NCBI GenBank assembly: GCA_021769625.1
Contig: JAETSN010000004.1
Span: 45,154-109,153 of the forward strand
DNA from: [Clostridium] symbiosum
Lineage (GTDB): Bacteria > Bacillota > Clostridia > Lachnospirales > Lachnospiraceae
Direction: 5' to 3'
DNA: 64,000 nt
Shown: piece by piece, positions 27,830-36,086 of the stretch
Layout of the letters: each line of letters begins with the position of its first letter
How positions within the stretch are numbered: the first letter of the stretch is position 1
The notes under the pieces: model-generated
Told to the model about the DNA's origin: nothing
The model's input: only the letters and a program-made list of their open reading frames with translations
The model's database searches: none
Position numbers and translations under genes: made by a program

Positions 27830-28525
27830 TTATTCTTTTCTCGGGTCGATGATCTTCACAGCGTCATCCACACGTCCGTACTGTCCGCTTGCCTTTTCCC
27901 ATGCCGTATTGGGGTCGTCGCCCTTCTTGATAAAGTCAGTCATCTTACCGAAGTTGACAAACTTATAACCGATGATCTCATCGTCAGCATCCAGCGCGAT
28001 ACCTGTCACATAGCCTTCTGCCATCTCCAGATAACGGGGACCTTTTTTCAATGTACCGTACATCGTACCAACCTGGCTTCTAAGTCCCTTGCCAAGGTCT
28101 TCCAGGCCTGCGCCTACAGGCAGTCCGTTCTCGGAGAACGCGCTCTGGGAGCGGCCGTACACGATCTGTAAGAACAGCTCTCTCATAGCCGTGTTGATCG
28201 CATCGCATACAAGGTCGGTATTCAGTGCTTCCATTACGGTAAGGCCGGGCAGGATCTCGGATGCCATCGCTGCGGAATGGGTCATGCCGGAACACCCGAG
28301 CGTCTCAACCAGAGCTTCCTGAATAATGCCTTCCTTAACGTTCAGCGTCAGCTTACATGCGCCCTGCTGCGGTGCACACCAGCCCACACCATGTGTCAGA
28401 CCGGAAATATCTTCCACTTTTTTCGCCTGCACCCATTTTGCCTCTTCCGGGATGGGAGCACAGCCATGGTGAACGCCCTGTGCCACGGTACACATTTCTT
28501 CAACTTCTTTAGAATAGATTATCAT
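27830..28525 (-). CDS. NifU-like iron-sulfur cluster assembly scaffold protein
   Basis: 231 residues. Cysteines in the NifU/IscU-like positions are seen: GWCAPQQGACKLTL and ETLGCSGMTHSAAMA. It would bind and pass on Fe-S clusters, but the spacing differs from classical IscU and it is probably a special partner of the GGGtGRT protein encoded next. Start supported by AAGGAG seven nt upstream. It is the first gene of the pair. Confidence 0.82.
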   Translation of the reverse strand: MIIYSKEVEEMCTVAQGVHHGCAPIPEEAKWVQAKKVEDISGLTHGVGWCAPQQGACKLTLNVKEGIIQEALVETLGCSGMTHSAAMASEILPGLTVMEALNTDLVCDAINTAMRELFLQIVYGRSQSAFSENGLPVGAGLEDLGKGLRSQVGTMYGTLKKGPRYLEMAEGYVTGIALDADDEIIGYKFVNFGKMTDFIKKGDDPNTAWEKASGQYGRVDDAVKIIDPRKE

Positions 28526-28593
28526 GTGAAAACTCCTTCCATAATATATAATATTTGTAACAGAGGATATGCTTGTCCCCTGTTATAACCTGC

Positions 28594-28625
28594 AAAACTG
28601 CTCCGCAATTTCGAGTTCGCGGAGC
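28594..28625 (-). terminator. Hairpin after the beta-helix protein gene
   Basis: GCTCCGC / GCGGAGC (28600-28606 and 28619-28625), followed on the minus strand by AGTTTTGC. A second hairpin, GTGAGCAAAGCTTACTCAC, lies about 15 nt upstream of it on the minus strand. It probably terminates the gene at 28713. Confidence 0.5.
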
Positions 28626-28712
28626 GAATCTCGTGAGTAAGCTTTGCTCACTCTATTTTCGCATATATCCGACAAAAAATCCAGTCTTACTTGCAAATAT
28701 TGTCAGATTTTG

Positions 28713-29387
28713 TTACACCTTCTCCACAATATTCTCCGGGCTTTTGAAAATACTGCGCGCCGGGATATATCCGCGCACACAGGAAGTGGGATAAATATTT
28801 GTCTCTCTCCCGACCACCGTACCCGGATTCAGCACGCTGTTGCAGCCCACCTCCACAAGGTCGCCAACCATGGCACCGAACTTTTTCAGCCCTGTCTCGA
28901 TCTGCTCTTCCCTGCTCTTTACCACCACCAACGTCTTGTCGCTTTTCACATTGGATGTGATGGAACCGGCGCCCATATGGGATTTGTAGCCTAAAATGCT
29001 GTCGCCCACATAATTGTAATGCGGCACCTGCACGTTATTGAACAGCACCACATTTTTCAGTTCCGTGGAATTGCCCACCACGGCTTTTTTCCCGACGATC
29101 GCATTCCCGCGGATAAAAGCGCAGTGGCGTACCTCCGCCTCCTCGTCGATGATAGCGGGACCGTTTATGTAAGCGGTCGGATACACATTTGCCGACTTTG
29201 CGACCCAGACGTTCTCCTTCACCTGTTCGTATTTATCTCCCGGCAGGCTCTGTCCCAATCTGATGATAAAATCCTTGATAAACGGCAATGCCTCCCAGGG
29301 GTAGGTCAGCCCCACAAAAAGTTCCTTTGCTATCGTCTCATCCAGCGTGTAGAGCGCTGCTATCGTTGCCTGTTCCATCTTTGCCAT
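28713..29387 (-). CDS. Left-handed beta-helix (hexapeptide) protein, UDP-GlcNAc pyrophosphorylase-like
   Basis: 224 residues. Residues 60-210 show hexapeptide repeats (YPTAYINGPAIIDEEAEVRH, FIRGNAIVGKKAVVGNSTEL) of a left-handed parallel beta helix, like the acyltransferase half of GlmU. No N-terminal nucleotidyltransferase domain is present; the first 60 residues are helical. It is usually annotated as a UDP-N-acetylglucosamine pyrophosphorylase-like protein but lacks that domain, so it is more likely an acyltransferase or binding protein. AAGGAT precedes the ATG. Confidence 0.75.
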   Translation of the reverse strand: MAKMEQATIAALYTLDETIAKELFVGLTYPWEALPFIKDFIIRLGQSLPGDKYEQVKENVWVAKSANVYPTAYINGPAIIDEEAEVRHCAFIRGNAIVGKKAVVGNSTELKNVVLFNNVQVPHYNYVGDSILGYKSHMGAGSITSNVKSDKTLVVVKSREEQIETGLKKFGAMVGDLVEVGCNSVLNPGTVVGRETNIYPTSCVRGYIPARSIFKSPENIVEKV

Positions 29388-29470
29388 GCCTTTATCCTTC
29401 TTTCTCTTTTAATTTATGATATGTTTCTTTATTCTATGATTCTATGGTTGTTCAAAATTATCTTATCAGT

Positions 29471-29630
29471 CCCTGACAAGCAGGGCTGTTTCGGGAAACT
29501 GCTCAATTTCCTCCGGAAATTGTTCAGTAGCGGGTAACATCCCTGACAAGCAGGGCTGTTTCGGGAAACTGCTCAATTTCCTCCGGAAATTGTTCAGTAG
29601 CGGGTAACATCCCTGACAAGCAGGGCTGTT
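29471..29630 (-). repeat. 70-bp tandem repeat (2.3 units) with nested hairpins
   Basis: Two identical 70-bp units (29471-29540 and 29541-29610) and the first 20 bp of a third. Each unit holds CCCTGACAAGCAGGG and a pair AACTGCTCAATTTCC / GGAAATTGTTCAGT. The boundary with topB forms GGGTAACA / TGTTACCC around CCCTG / CAGGG, and the topB stop codon lies inside this hairpin. It is non-coding. Confidence 0.85.
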
Positions 29631-31677
29631 ACCCTTTGTAGTAACCGGCGAATTTATCGAAGGCGGGGTACAGCGCCGTCTGGTTCCTGACCTGCTTCAC
29701 GATATTCGTCCGCCTGGTCACAAAGTCGTCCAGCTTCCGCATATACTCGTCGGAGGTGATCGTTCCTTCCGCCACCTGCGTCAGCCCCTTCTCCCAGCTT
29801 GCCGTGAGCCTCGGGTCCAGCAGCGGCTTCATCGCATTGTCCACCACCTCGTAGATGATCTCCCCCAGAAATGTCGGCGTGATGATCTGGGTCTTTTTAT
29901 TCAGCGTCAGATACTTGATATTGACCAGCTTTTTCAGAATTTCCGCCCTCGTCGCCGAAGTGCCGATCCCTGATCCCTTGATCTGGGCGCGCAGCTCTTC
30001 ATCTTCGATCAACTGCCCCGCGTTCTCCATCGCCAGGATCATGCTGCCGGAATTATAACGTTTTGGAGGCGTTGTCTCCCCCGCTTTGATGGAAAAGCCG
30101 TGATAACTGATCCGGTCACCCTTTTTCAGCTTTGAAAGCGCCGCGAGAAGCGCTTCATCACAGCTCTCCTCCGCCTCTCCCTCCGCGGAAGCCTTACCGT
30201 TTCCGGCATCCTTATCGCCCGGTGCCGGCGCCTCATCCCCCTGTGCCGGCGTTTTCCCGTCCTTCCAGAAGGAAAATTTCGTCACAGGCAGATACCCTTC
30301 TTCCTTTAACACCTTAAAACTGCTGTGGAAGCGCTCCTTTTTCACCTCTGTCACCAGCGTCACCTTCTGGTACACTGCAGGCGGGTAAAAAACAGCCAGG
30401 AAACGTCTGACAATGACCTCATACACTCTCTGGGATACGGGCGCGAGCCCTTTTAACGCAGGCAGCCCCTGTCCCGTGGGAATGATCGCGTAATGGTCCG
30501 TGATCTGCTTGTCATTGGTATACTTTGTACTCCCGATCTTCCGATAAGTCCCCTTTGCGAGGATCTCCTCAGCCAGCTTGCCGCACACAGTATAATTTTT
30601 CAATCCGCTGATATTCTTTCCGATCTCCTTCGCCACCGCGCTGGACATCACTCTGGCGTCAGTTCTCGGATAGGTCACCAGTTTTTTTTCATACAATTCC
30701 TGCACCACCTGCAGCGTCTGATCCGGGCTGATCTTAAAATACTTTGCACAGTCATTCTGCAGCTCCGCCAGATTATATAACAGCGGGGGATTTTTCGCCT
30801 CCCTTTTTCTCTCAATGGAGTGCACTGTCCCCTCTTCGCCGCTGACGATGCCGATCAAACCTTCCGCATCTTCCTTCTTTAGAAAACCGTTCTCCTTATA
30901 CAATCCCGGAAAGCCCGCATATTTCGATTCCTCCCAGACTCTCCACTCACCGGAAAACTGCTTTCCTTCAAGCTCCACATCCGCAAGCACCCTGTAAAAA
31001 GGAGTCTTCACAAAATTCCTGATCTCCCGCTCCCTGCTCACCACCATACCCAGCACACAGGTCATGACACGGCCCACGGACACCACGCATTTGTCGGTAT
31101 GCATATAATTCTTCACCGGATAGCCGAATTTTAACGTCAGCACCCGGGAAAAATTGATGCCCATCAGATAATCTTCCTTGGCGCGCAGATAGGCGGAAGC
31201 GCATAGATTGTCATACTCCGACAGATCCTTCGCCTCCTTGATGCCCCGCAGTATCTCCTCCTCTGTCTGGGAATCGATCCAGACTCTTTTTCTTGTCTTT
31301 CCTTTTACGCCTGCCTGCTGCTCCACCAGGCGGTATATGTATTCTCCCTCCCGCCCGGAGTCGGTGCAGACATAAATGGTCGTGATATCTTTTCTGTTCA
31401 AAAGCCCGCTGACGATCTTAAACTGCTTCGCCACCCCCGGAATCACTTCATACAGAAAATCATCCGGTATAAAAGGTATTGTATCCAGCGACCACTTTTT
31501 ATATTTTTCATCATAGGCTTCCGGATAGCTCATCGTCACAAGATGTCCCACGCACCAGGTCACCACCGCACTTTCCGATTCCAGATAGCCGTCTTTTCTT
31601 GTCATATTCAATTTCAGCGCTTTTGCAAATTCCTGCGCCACGCTGGGCTTTTCCGCAATATATAAACTTTTATCCAT
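29629..31677 (-). CDS. topB: DNA topoisomerase III
   Basis: About 682 residues. Type IA topoisomerase: SLYIAEKPSVAQEFAKAL at the start, TOPRIM acidic residues in VCTDSGREGEYIYRLV, active-site tyrosine in LVTYPRTDARVMS, and the conserved SGIGTSATRAEILKKL. It relaxes and decatenates DNA. It ends without zinc-finger modules. The start at 31677 fits the family; the frame is open to 31749, two nt after the asd stop, with further ATGs at 31719 and 31686, and none has a clear ribosome binding site. Coupling to asd is likely. Confidence 0.93.
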   Translation of the reverse strand: MDKSLYIAEKPSVAQEFAKALKLNMTRKDGYLESESAVVTWCVGHLVTMSYPEAYDEKYKKWSLDTIPFIPDDFLYEVIPGVAKQFKIVSGLLNRKDITTIYVCTDSGREGEYIYRLVEQQAGVKGKTRKRVWIDSQTEEEILRGIKEAKDLSEYDNLCASAYLRAKEDYLMGINFSRVLTLKFGYPVKNYMHTDKCVVSVGRVMTCVLGMVVSREREIRNFVKTPFYRVLADVELEGKQFSGEWRVWEESKYAGFPGLYKENGFLKKEDAEGLIGIVSGEEGTVHSIERKREAKNPPLLYNLAELQNDCAKYFKISPDQTLQVVQELYEKKLVTYPRTDARVMSSAVAKEIGKNISGLKNYTVCGKLAEEILAKGTYRKIGSTKYTNDKQITDHYAIIPTGQGLPALKGLAPVSQRVYEVIVRRFLAVFYPPAVYQKVTLVTEVKKERFHSSFKVLKEEGYLPVTKFSFWKDGKTPAQGDEAPAPGDKDAGNGKASAEGEAEESCDEALLAALSKLKKGDRISYHGFSIKAGETTPPKRYNSGSMILAMENAGQLIEDEELRAQIKGSGIGTSATRAEILKKLVNIKYLTLNKKTQIITPTFLGEIIYEVVDNAMKPLLDPRLTASWEKGLTQVAEGTITSDEYMRKLDDFVTRRTNIVKQVRNQTALYPAFDKFAGYYKG

Positions 31678-31751
31678 CCGCACCATCCATTGCTGTTCAG
31701 CTTTTTTGCCTCCCCGCATCTCCGGGGAGACCCGATTCCGATGCGGCATGT

Positions 31752-32837
31752 TTACTTTTTCTCAATATACCCCTTTGCCTTCAGCATTTCCGCGCAGAGC
31801 ACGGCGCCGCCCGCAGCCCCTCTCACCGTATTATGGGAAAGGCCGATAAACTTCCAGTCATAGACACTGTCTTCCCGTAGACGCCCGACGCTGATGCCCA
31901 TGCCTCTTTCATAATCCACATCCAGTTTCACCTGCGGCCTGTTGTCCTCCTCCAGATACTGGATAAACTGTTTCGGCGCGCTGGGCAGTCCAAGTTTCTG
32001 CGGTTCGCCGGAGAAGTTTCGCAGCTTTTCGATCAACTGCTCTTTTGTGGGTTTCTTCCTGAATTTCACAAATACTGCCGCCGTATGTCCGTCCAGCACC
32101 GGCACACGGATACACTGACAGGTGATCACAGGGCTCTCCGCCGGTACGATCACACCGTTTTCCACCTTGCCCCAGATGCGGAGAGGCTCTTTCTCGCTCT
32201 TCTCCTCTTCCCCGCCGATGTACGGGATCACATTCTCCACCATCTCCGGCCAGTCCTTAAAGGTCTTGCCCGCACCGGAGATCGCCTGATATGTCGTCGC
32301 CACCACCTCATAGGGTTCATATTCCATCCATGCCGTCAGCACAGGCGCATAACTCTGGATCGAACAATTGGGTTTTACCGCCACAAAACCTCTCTTTGTG
32401 CCGAGACGCTTCCTCTGGTCTTTGATCACTTCAAAGTGCTCCGTGTTGATCTCCGGCACCACCATCGGCACATCCGGCGTCCACCTGTGGGCGCTGTTGT
32501 TGGAGACAACAGGCGTTTCCGTCTTCGCATAGGCCTCTTCGATCGCTCTGATCTCGTCCTTGCTCATATCCACGGCGGAAAACACAAAATCCACTTCGGA
32601 GGCCACCTTCTCCACCTCGTTTACATTCATGACAACGATGTTTTTCACTTTCTCCGGCATCGGTGTTTTCATTTTCCACCTGCCGCCCACAGCCTCCTCA
32701 TAAGTCTTTCCCGCCGAACGGGGGCTTGCCGCGATGGTCGTCACCTCGAACCAGGGGTGATCCTCCAACAGGGAGATGAACCGCTGCCCTACCATACCTG
32801 TTCCGCCTAAGATTCCTACACGCAATTTTTCATTCAT
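31752..32837 (-). CDS. asd: Aspartate-semialdehyde dehydrogenase (archaeal/fungal-type)
   Basis: 361 residues. NADP-binding GILGGTGMVGQRF at the start, the active-site cysteine in AVKPNCSIQSYAPVL and a histidine in SPVITCQCIRVPVLDGHTAA region. It reduces aspartyl phosphate to the semialdehyde for lysine, threonine and methionine synthesis. The ATG at 32837 has AGAGGAG seven nt upstream. Downstream of argH in the same direction. Confidence 0.95.
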   Translation of the reverse strand: MNEKLRVGILGGTGMVGQRFISLLEDHPWFEVTTIAASPRSAGKTYEEAVGGRWKMKTPMPEKVKNIVVMNVNEVEKVASEVDFVFSAVDMSKDEIRAIEEAYAKTETPVVSNNSAHRWTPDVPMVVPEINTEHFEVIKDQRKRLGTKRGFVAVKPNCSIQSYAPVLTAWMEYEPYEVVATTYQAISGAGKTFKDWPEMVENVIPYIGGEEEKSEKEPLRIWGKVENGVIVPAESPVITCQCIRVPVLDGHTAAVFVKFRKKPTKEQLIEKLRNFSGEPQKLGLPSAPKQFIQYLEEDNRPQVKLDVDYERGMGISVGRLREDSVYDWKFIGLSHNTVRGAAGGAVLCAEMLKAKGYIEKK

Positions 32838-32920
32838 AACTTTTCTCCTCTTATTATAAGTTCCGCAGATGACCTTCCAGTACACATGACTCTGAAATAA
32901 TTTCCGGACATCTGCTGTTT

Positions 32921-34300
32921 TCAATTATCTTCCAGATACCGTCTGCAGGCCGGGATCACCTTCTCCATCGCTTCCCTGCCCGGCGCCCCGGTGGTCAGCC
33001 GTTTCTCCACACAAGTTTTCAGAGAAACCGCATCGTAAATGTCCTCCTCGAATCTGTCACTGATCGTCCTCATCTCCGAGAGCGGCAGCGCATCGATAGA
33101 AGTATCCTTCTCGATACAATATAATACCAGCCTTCCCACAATACCGTGCGCCTCCCGAAAAGGCACGCCCTTCCCCACCAGATAATCCGCCGCGTCCGTG
33201 GCATTGGTAAAGCCTTTCATGGCGCTCTGCGCCATTCGCTCCTTTCGGAATTTTATCGTATCCAGCATACCGGTAAACAACGTGATACAATCCCGCACCG
33301 TGTCGAACGCGTCAAAAGCCGCCTCCTTATCCTCCTGCATATCCTTATTATAGGCAAGCGGAAGCCCCTTCATCACTGTCAGGAGCGCCATCAGATCCCC
33401 GTAGACCCTTCCGGTCTTCCCCCGGACAAGCTCCGCGATATCCGGATTCTTTTTCTGGGGCATGATCGAAGAACCGGTGGAATAGGCATCGTCAATTTCG
33501 ACAAACCGATACTCGTCACTGTTCCAAATGATGATCTCCTCCGAAAACCGCGACAGATGCATCATCACAATACTCAGCGCCGACAAAAACTCTATCAGAT
33601 AATCCCGGTCCGACACGGAATCCATACTGTTCAAAGTGGGACCCTCAAAGCCCAGAAGCTGCGCTATATAATCCCGATCCAGCGGATAGGTCGTCCCTGC
33701 CAGCGCACCGGCGCCCAGCGGACAATAGTTCATCCGCTCAAGGATATCCTGCATCCGCAGCCTATCCCGTTTGAACATCTCAAAATAGGCGCCCAGATGA
33801 TGCGCCAAAGTCAGTGGCTGTGCTTTCTGCAGATGGGTAAACCCGGGCATATAGGTGTCCAGATTCTCCTCCATGATCCGGACGATCACTTGTAACAGCT
33901 CCTTGAGCAGCCCGTCCGTCATCTGCACCTGCTCTCTTGTATAGAGCCGCATATCAAGCGCCACCTGATCATTCCTGCTGCGCCCGGTATGCAGCTTTTT
34001 CCCCGCCTCACCGATCCTCTCGGTGAGCACCGCCTCCACAAAACTGTGGATATCCTCATAGCTTTCATCTATCACAAGCGCTCCGCTCTCCACATCCTCC
34101 CGGATGGAAGCAAGGCCTTCTGTGATCTCCCGCACTTCCTGCTCTGTCAGGATGCCCTGCTTTCCCAACATCTTCACATGGGCCATGCTGCCCTCGATGT
34201 CCTGCTGCCAGAGCCGCTTATCAAAACCGATCGAAGCATTAAACGCATAGACCAGTTTATCTGTCTCCTTTGTAAATCTTCCGCCCCACAACTGTGCCAT
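32921..34300 (-). CDS. argH: Argininosuccinate lyase
   Basis: 459 residues. Begins MAQLWGGRFTKETDKLVYAF and carries the superfamily signature GSSIMPQKKNPD, with HTGRSRNDQVALDMRLYTR and the TFTHLQ-type MPGFTHLQKAQP. It splits argininosuccinate to arginine and fumarate. The frame runs upstream through a repeat to 34507, but the family start is the ATG at 34300 (GGAG close upstream). No argG is in the window. Confidence 0.96.
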   Translation of the reverse strand: MAQLWGGRFTKETDKLVYAFNASIGFDKRLWQQDIEGSMAHVKMLGKQGILTEQEVREITEGLASIREDVESGALVIDESYEDIHSFVEAVLTERIGEAGKKLHTGRSRNDQVALDMRLYTREQVQMTDGLLKELLQVIVRIMEENLDTYMPGFTHLQKAQPLTLAHHLGAYFEMFKRDRLRMQDILERMNYCPLGAGALAGTTYPLDRDYIAQLLGFEGPTLNSMDSVSDRDYLIEFLSALSIVMMHLSRFSEEIIIWNSDEYRFVEIDDAYSTGSSIMPQKKNPDIAELVRGKTGRVYGDLMALLTVMKGLPLAYNKDMQEDKEAAFDAFDTVRDCITLFTGMLDTIKFRKERMAQSAMKGFTNATDAADYLVGKGVPFREAHGIVGRLVLYCIEKDTSIDALPLSEMRTISDRFEEDIYDAVSLKTCVEKRLTTGAPGREAMEKVIPACRRYLEDN

Positions 34301-34324
34301 TTCTCCACACTGTCCTTTTCTTTT

Positions 34325-34503
34325 TATTTCCGCGGGCAACGAGCCAAATGCTATGCTTGCATAAGTATTTGGCGACTGCCGCGAGTGTGCAATACCACAT
34401 AGCTTGCTGTGGGGTGTTGCACTTCCGCGGGCAACGAGCCAAATGCTATGCTTGCAGTCAATCAAAGGTTGACCTGGGCATATTGGCGACTTCCGCAGGA
34501 CCA
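34325..34503 (-). repeat. Double dispersed structured repeat upstream of argH
   Basis: Two related units on the minus strand. The first (about 34430-34503) has CGCCAATATGCC, the hairpin GTCAACCTTTGATTGAC and GCAAGCATAGCATTTGGCTC then GTTGCCCGCGG. The second (about 34327-34387) lacks the inner hairpin. They are joined by CAACACCCCACAGCAAGC and TATGTGGTATTGCAC. They resemble the copy at 23229-23377. The two ends CCGCGGGCAACGAGCCAAAT are identical in both units. Confidence 0.75.
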
Positions 34504-34614
34504 CCATGCATCTTTTGAGTATCCCGCCTGTCGCCCGCCGTTTTCAACTCCGCATAATATTACCACAAATTCAGCTATATGACAAGAAAAGCCAAAACAA
34601 TATTTGATACTTCA

Positions 34615-34668
34615 CAAAAATAAAAGCTGCAAGAAAGCAAAAATTTTCTGCTCCGTTACAGCTTTTAT
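34615..34668 (-). terminator. Rho-independent terminator
   Basis: ATAAAAGCTG (34620-34629) pairs with CAGCTTTTAT (34659-34668); on the minus strand it is followed by TTTTTG. It lies downstream of the decayed nuclease gene. Confidence 0.65.
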
Positions 34669-34673
34669 CCCCT

Positions 34674-35096
34674 TTATTCCACTGTATTCAAACGTTCAAA
34701 AACCAAATCCGGATCATATTCCGGCGCATAACTTTTTGCCGTGGTATAGATCGGCTCAACAACTGATATCTCCTCTTCCAGATCCTCGGCAATCTCTTCA
34801 ATGGTTTTATTCTTTTTCATCTTTTTACAAACCTGGGAAACAATCGTATACTTTTTTCCTCCCGCTCTGCTTCTGTCAAGTTCTTCCATCAGCCTCAAAT
34901 ATCTTATCGTCATCTCCGGATCCCTCTTTACAGTCTCAATCATTCTATGTATTTCACGCAGATCATTATTTACCGCATTTTTGCAGTCAGTATGTTCCAT
35001 ATAATAAAGCAATTGTCTTACCGCTTCGTTTGTTACCCCTTCCGTTCCCCCTGTATATAGAAATATTGTGCTGGCTCCATCTTCAGGGATTAGCAA
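34674..35096 (-). pseudogene. Truncated Rpn/PD-(D/E)XK nuclease family transposase remnant
   Basis: 140 residues, starting at a TTG and preceded in frame by a TAG seven codons upstream. The content (EDGASTIFLYTGGTE, LLYYMEHTDCKNAVNNDLRE, MIETVKRDPEMTIRYLRLME) matches the C-terminal part of Rpn-type recombination-promoting nuclease/PD-(D/E)XK transposases, which are about 300 residues; the catalytic N-terminal part is missing. No ribosome binding site is seen. Likely a decayed copy. Confidence 0.65.
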
Positions 35097-35207
35097 CCGA
35101 AATGCTTTAAGATATTTCTAATAGACCTATCCCAGATATGTATAATCAGTATAACAACCACTCTTATCACTGTCAATAAAAAAATTATATTTTTTCATCT
35201 CATTTTA

Positions 35208-35723
35208 CTACAATTCAATATCAACCCGATATTCCTCATCGATCAGAATGTATTCCACCCCGTACCTGACGCACTGCTCCAACATCCGGGCATTGTCCCT
35301 GCGCACCGCTTCCGGCGTACAGTCCTCATCACACAAACGCGCCTCGATAACATTGGCAAATCTCCTGATCTCGTCGAAATGCCTTTCGATATATCTGTCG
35401 CTCATGACCAGACAGTAAAACCGGATCTCCTCCAGATATTCCTTCTCGAAATCTTCCGCCCAGCTAAAGGGAATATAACATCCCTCCACAATAAGGTTCT
35501 GCCTGTTTTCGACCGCTGTCCTGATCATGCCGCATACGATGAGCCATAAATAATCCGTCAGCGCTTTTTCATCACTCAAAGGCGTCAGCGCGGTATTCCC
35601 GCTGCGGATAAGCCCCATTTTCAGATGGTCTATGGAAAGGTAGGGATACCCGTACTTTTCAAGAAGTTTCTGTGCCAGCGCCGTCTTTCCCGTGTGGGAT
35701 GCGCCTGTAATCAAAATGATCAT
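35208..35723 (-). CDS. P-loop kinase-like protein
   Basis: 171 residues, a complete short ATPase/kinase: Walker A ITGASHTGKTALAQ at the N-terminus, then SIDHLKMGLIRSG and LIVEGCYIPFSWAEDF, resembling 2-phosphoglycerate kinase/zeta-toxin-like small-molecule kinases. The ATG at 35723 is supported by GTGGAGGAAA; upstream frame is not. Substrate unknown. Possibly involved in small-molecule phosphorylation. It stands alone between the nuclease remnant and the 33-bp repeats. Confidence 0.75.
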   Translation of the reverse strand: MIILITGASHTGKTALAQKLLEKYGYPYLSIDHLKMGLIRSGNTALTPLSDEKALTDYLWLIVCGMIRTAVENRQNLIVEGCYIPFSWAEDFEKEYLEEIRFYCLVMSDRYIERHFDEIRRFANVIEARLCDEDCTPEAVRRDNARMLEQCVRYGVEYILIDEEYRVDIEL

Positions 35724-35880
35724 TTTCCTCCACTTACTTCGTGAGTCATCATGCCGCTCATTAATTTTGAAAAACTTCAGGGCTGTCCGCGCCTCCCAAT
35801 AAAACGGACAACACAGCCCTATCATTACAATAATGTCCATCTTCAGAAAACCGGCAAATACAAGAGCACAGTTCGGATTC

Positions 35881-36000
35881 TCAACTTTTTCCAGCGACCT
35901 TTGGGAGATACCGTCAACTTTTTCAAACGACTTTCTGGAAATATAGTCAACTTTTTAAAGCGACTTTTCAAAACAAATATCAACTTTTTCCAACTTACTA
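35881..36000. repeat. 33-bp tandem repeat array, about 3.5 units
   Basis: TCAACTTTTT recurs at 35881, 35914, 35947 and 35980, exactly 33 bp apart, mostly followed by two to four variable bases and CGAC(C/T)TT. On the minus strand one frame would encode an 11-residue repeat with KKL, but no start codon with a ribosome binding site lies upstream and a stop interrupts, so it is treated as non-coding. The rest of the 363-nt gap between 35724 and 36086 holds nothing clear. Confidence 0.7.
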
Positions 36001-36086
36001 CAGTTCCACACCTTTATCCTTGCTTCGCAGATACCACTCTTTTCGGACAATCGTCACATTACCTGTTATACACTCTCCTTATACTT

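Larger units (their letters stand above)
34301..34673. other. Non-coding gap upstream of argH
   Basis: Apart from the dispersed repeats (34325-34503) and the terminator (34615-34668) the 373-nt gap shows only A+T-rich sequence; an argH promoter was not clearly found. Confidence 0.5.

Noticed and set aside
29471..29630. 70-bp repeats as a CRISPR array
   Set aside because: The whole unit is repeated with no variable spacer.
35881..36000. 33-bp repeats as a CRISPR array
   Set aside because: The constant part is only about 10-20 bp, the variable parts are too short for spacers and no cas gene is present.
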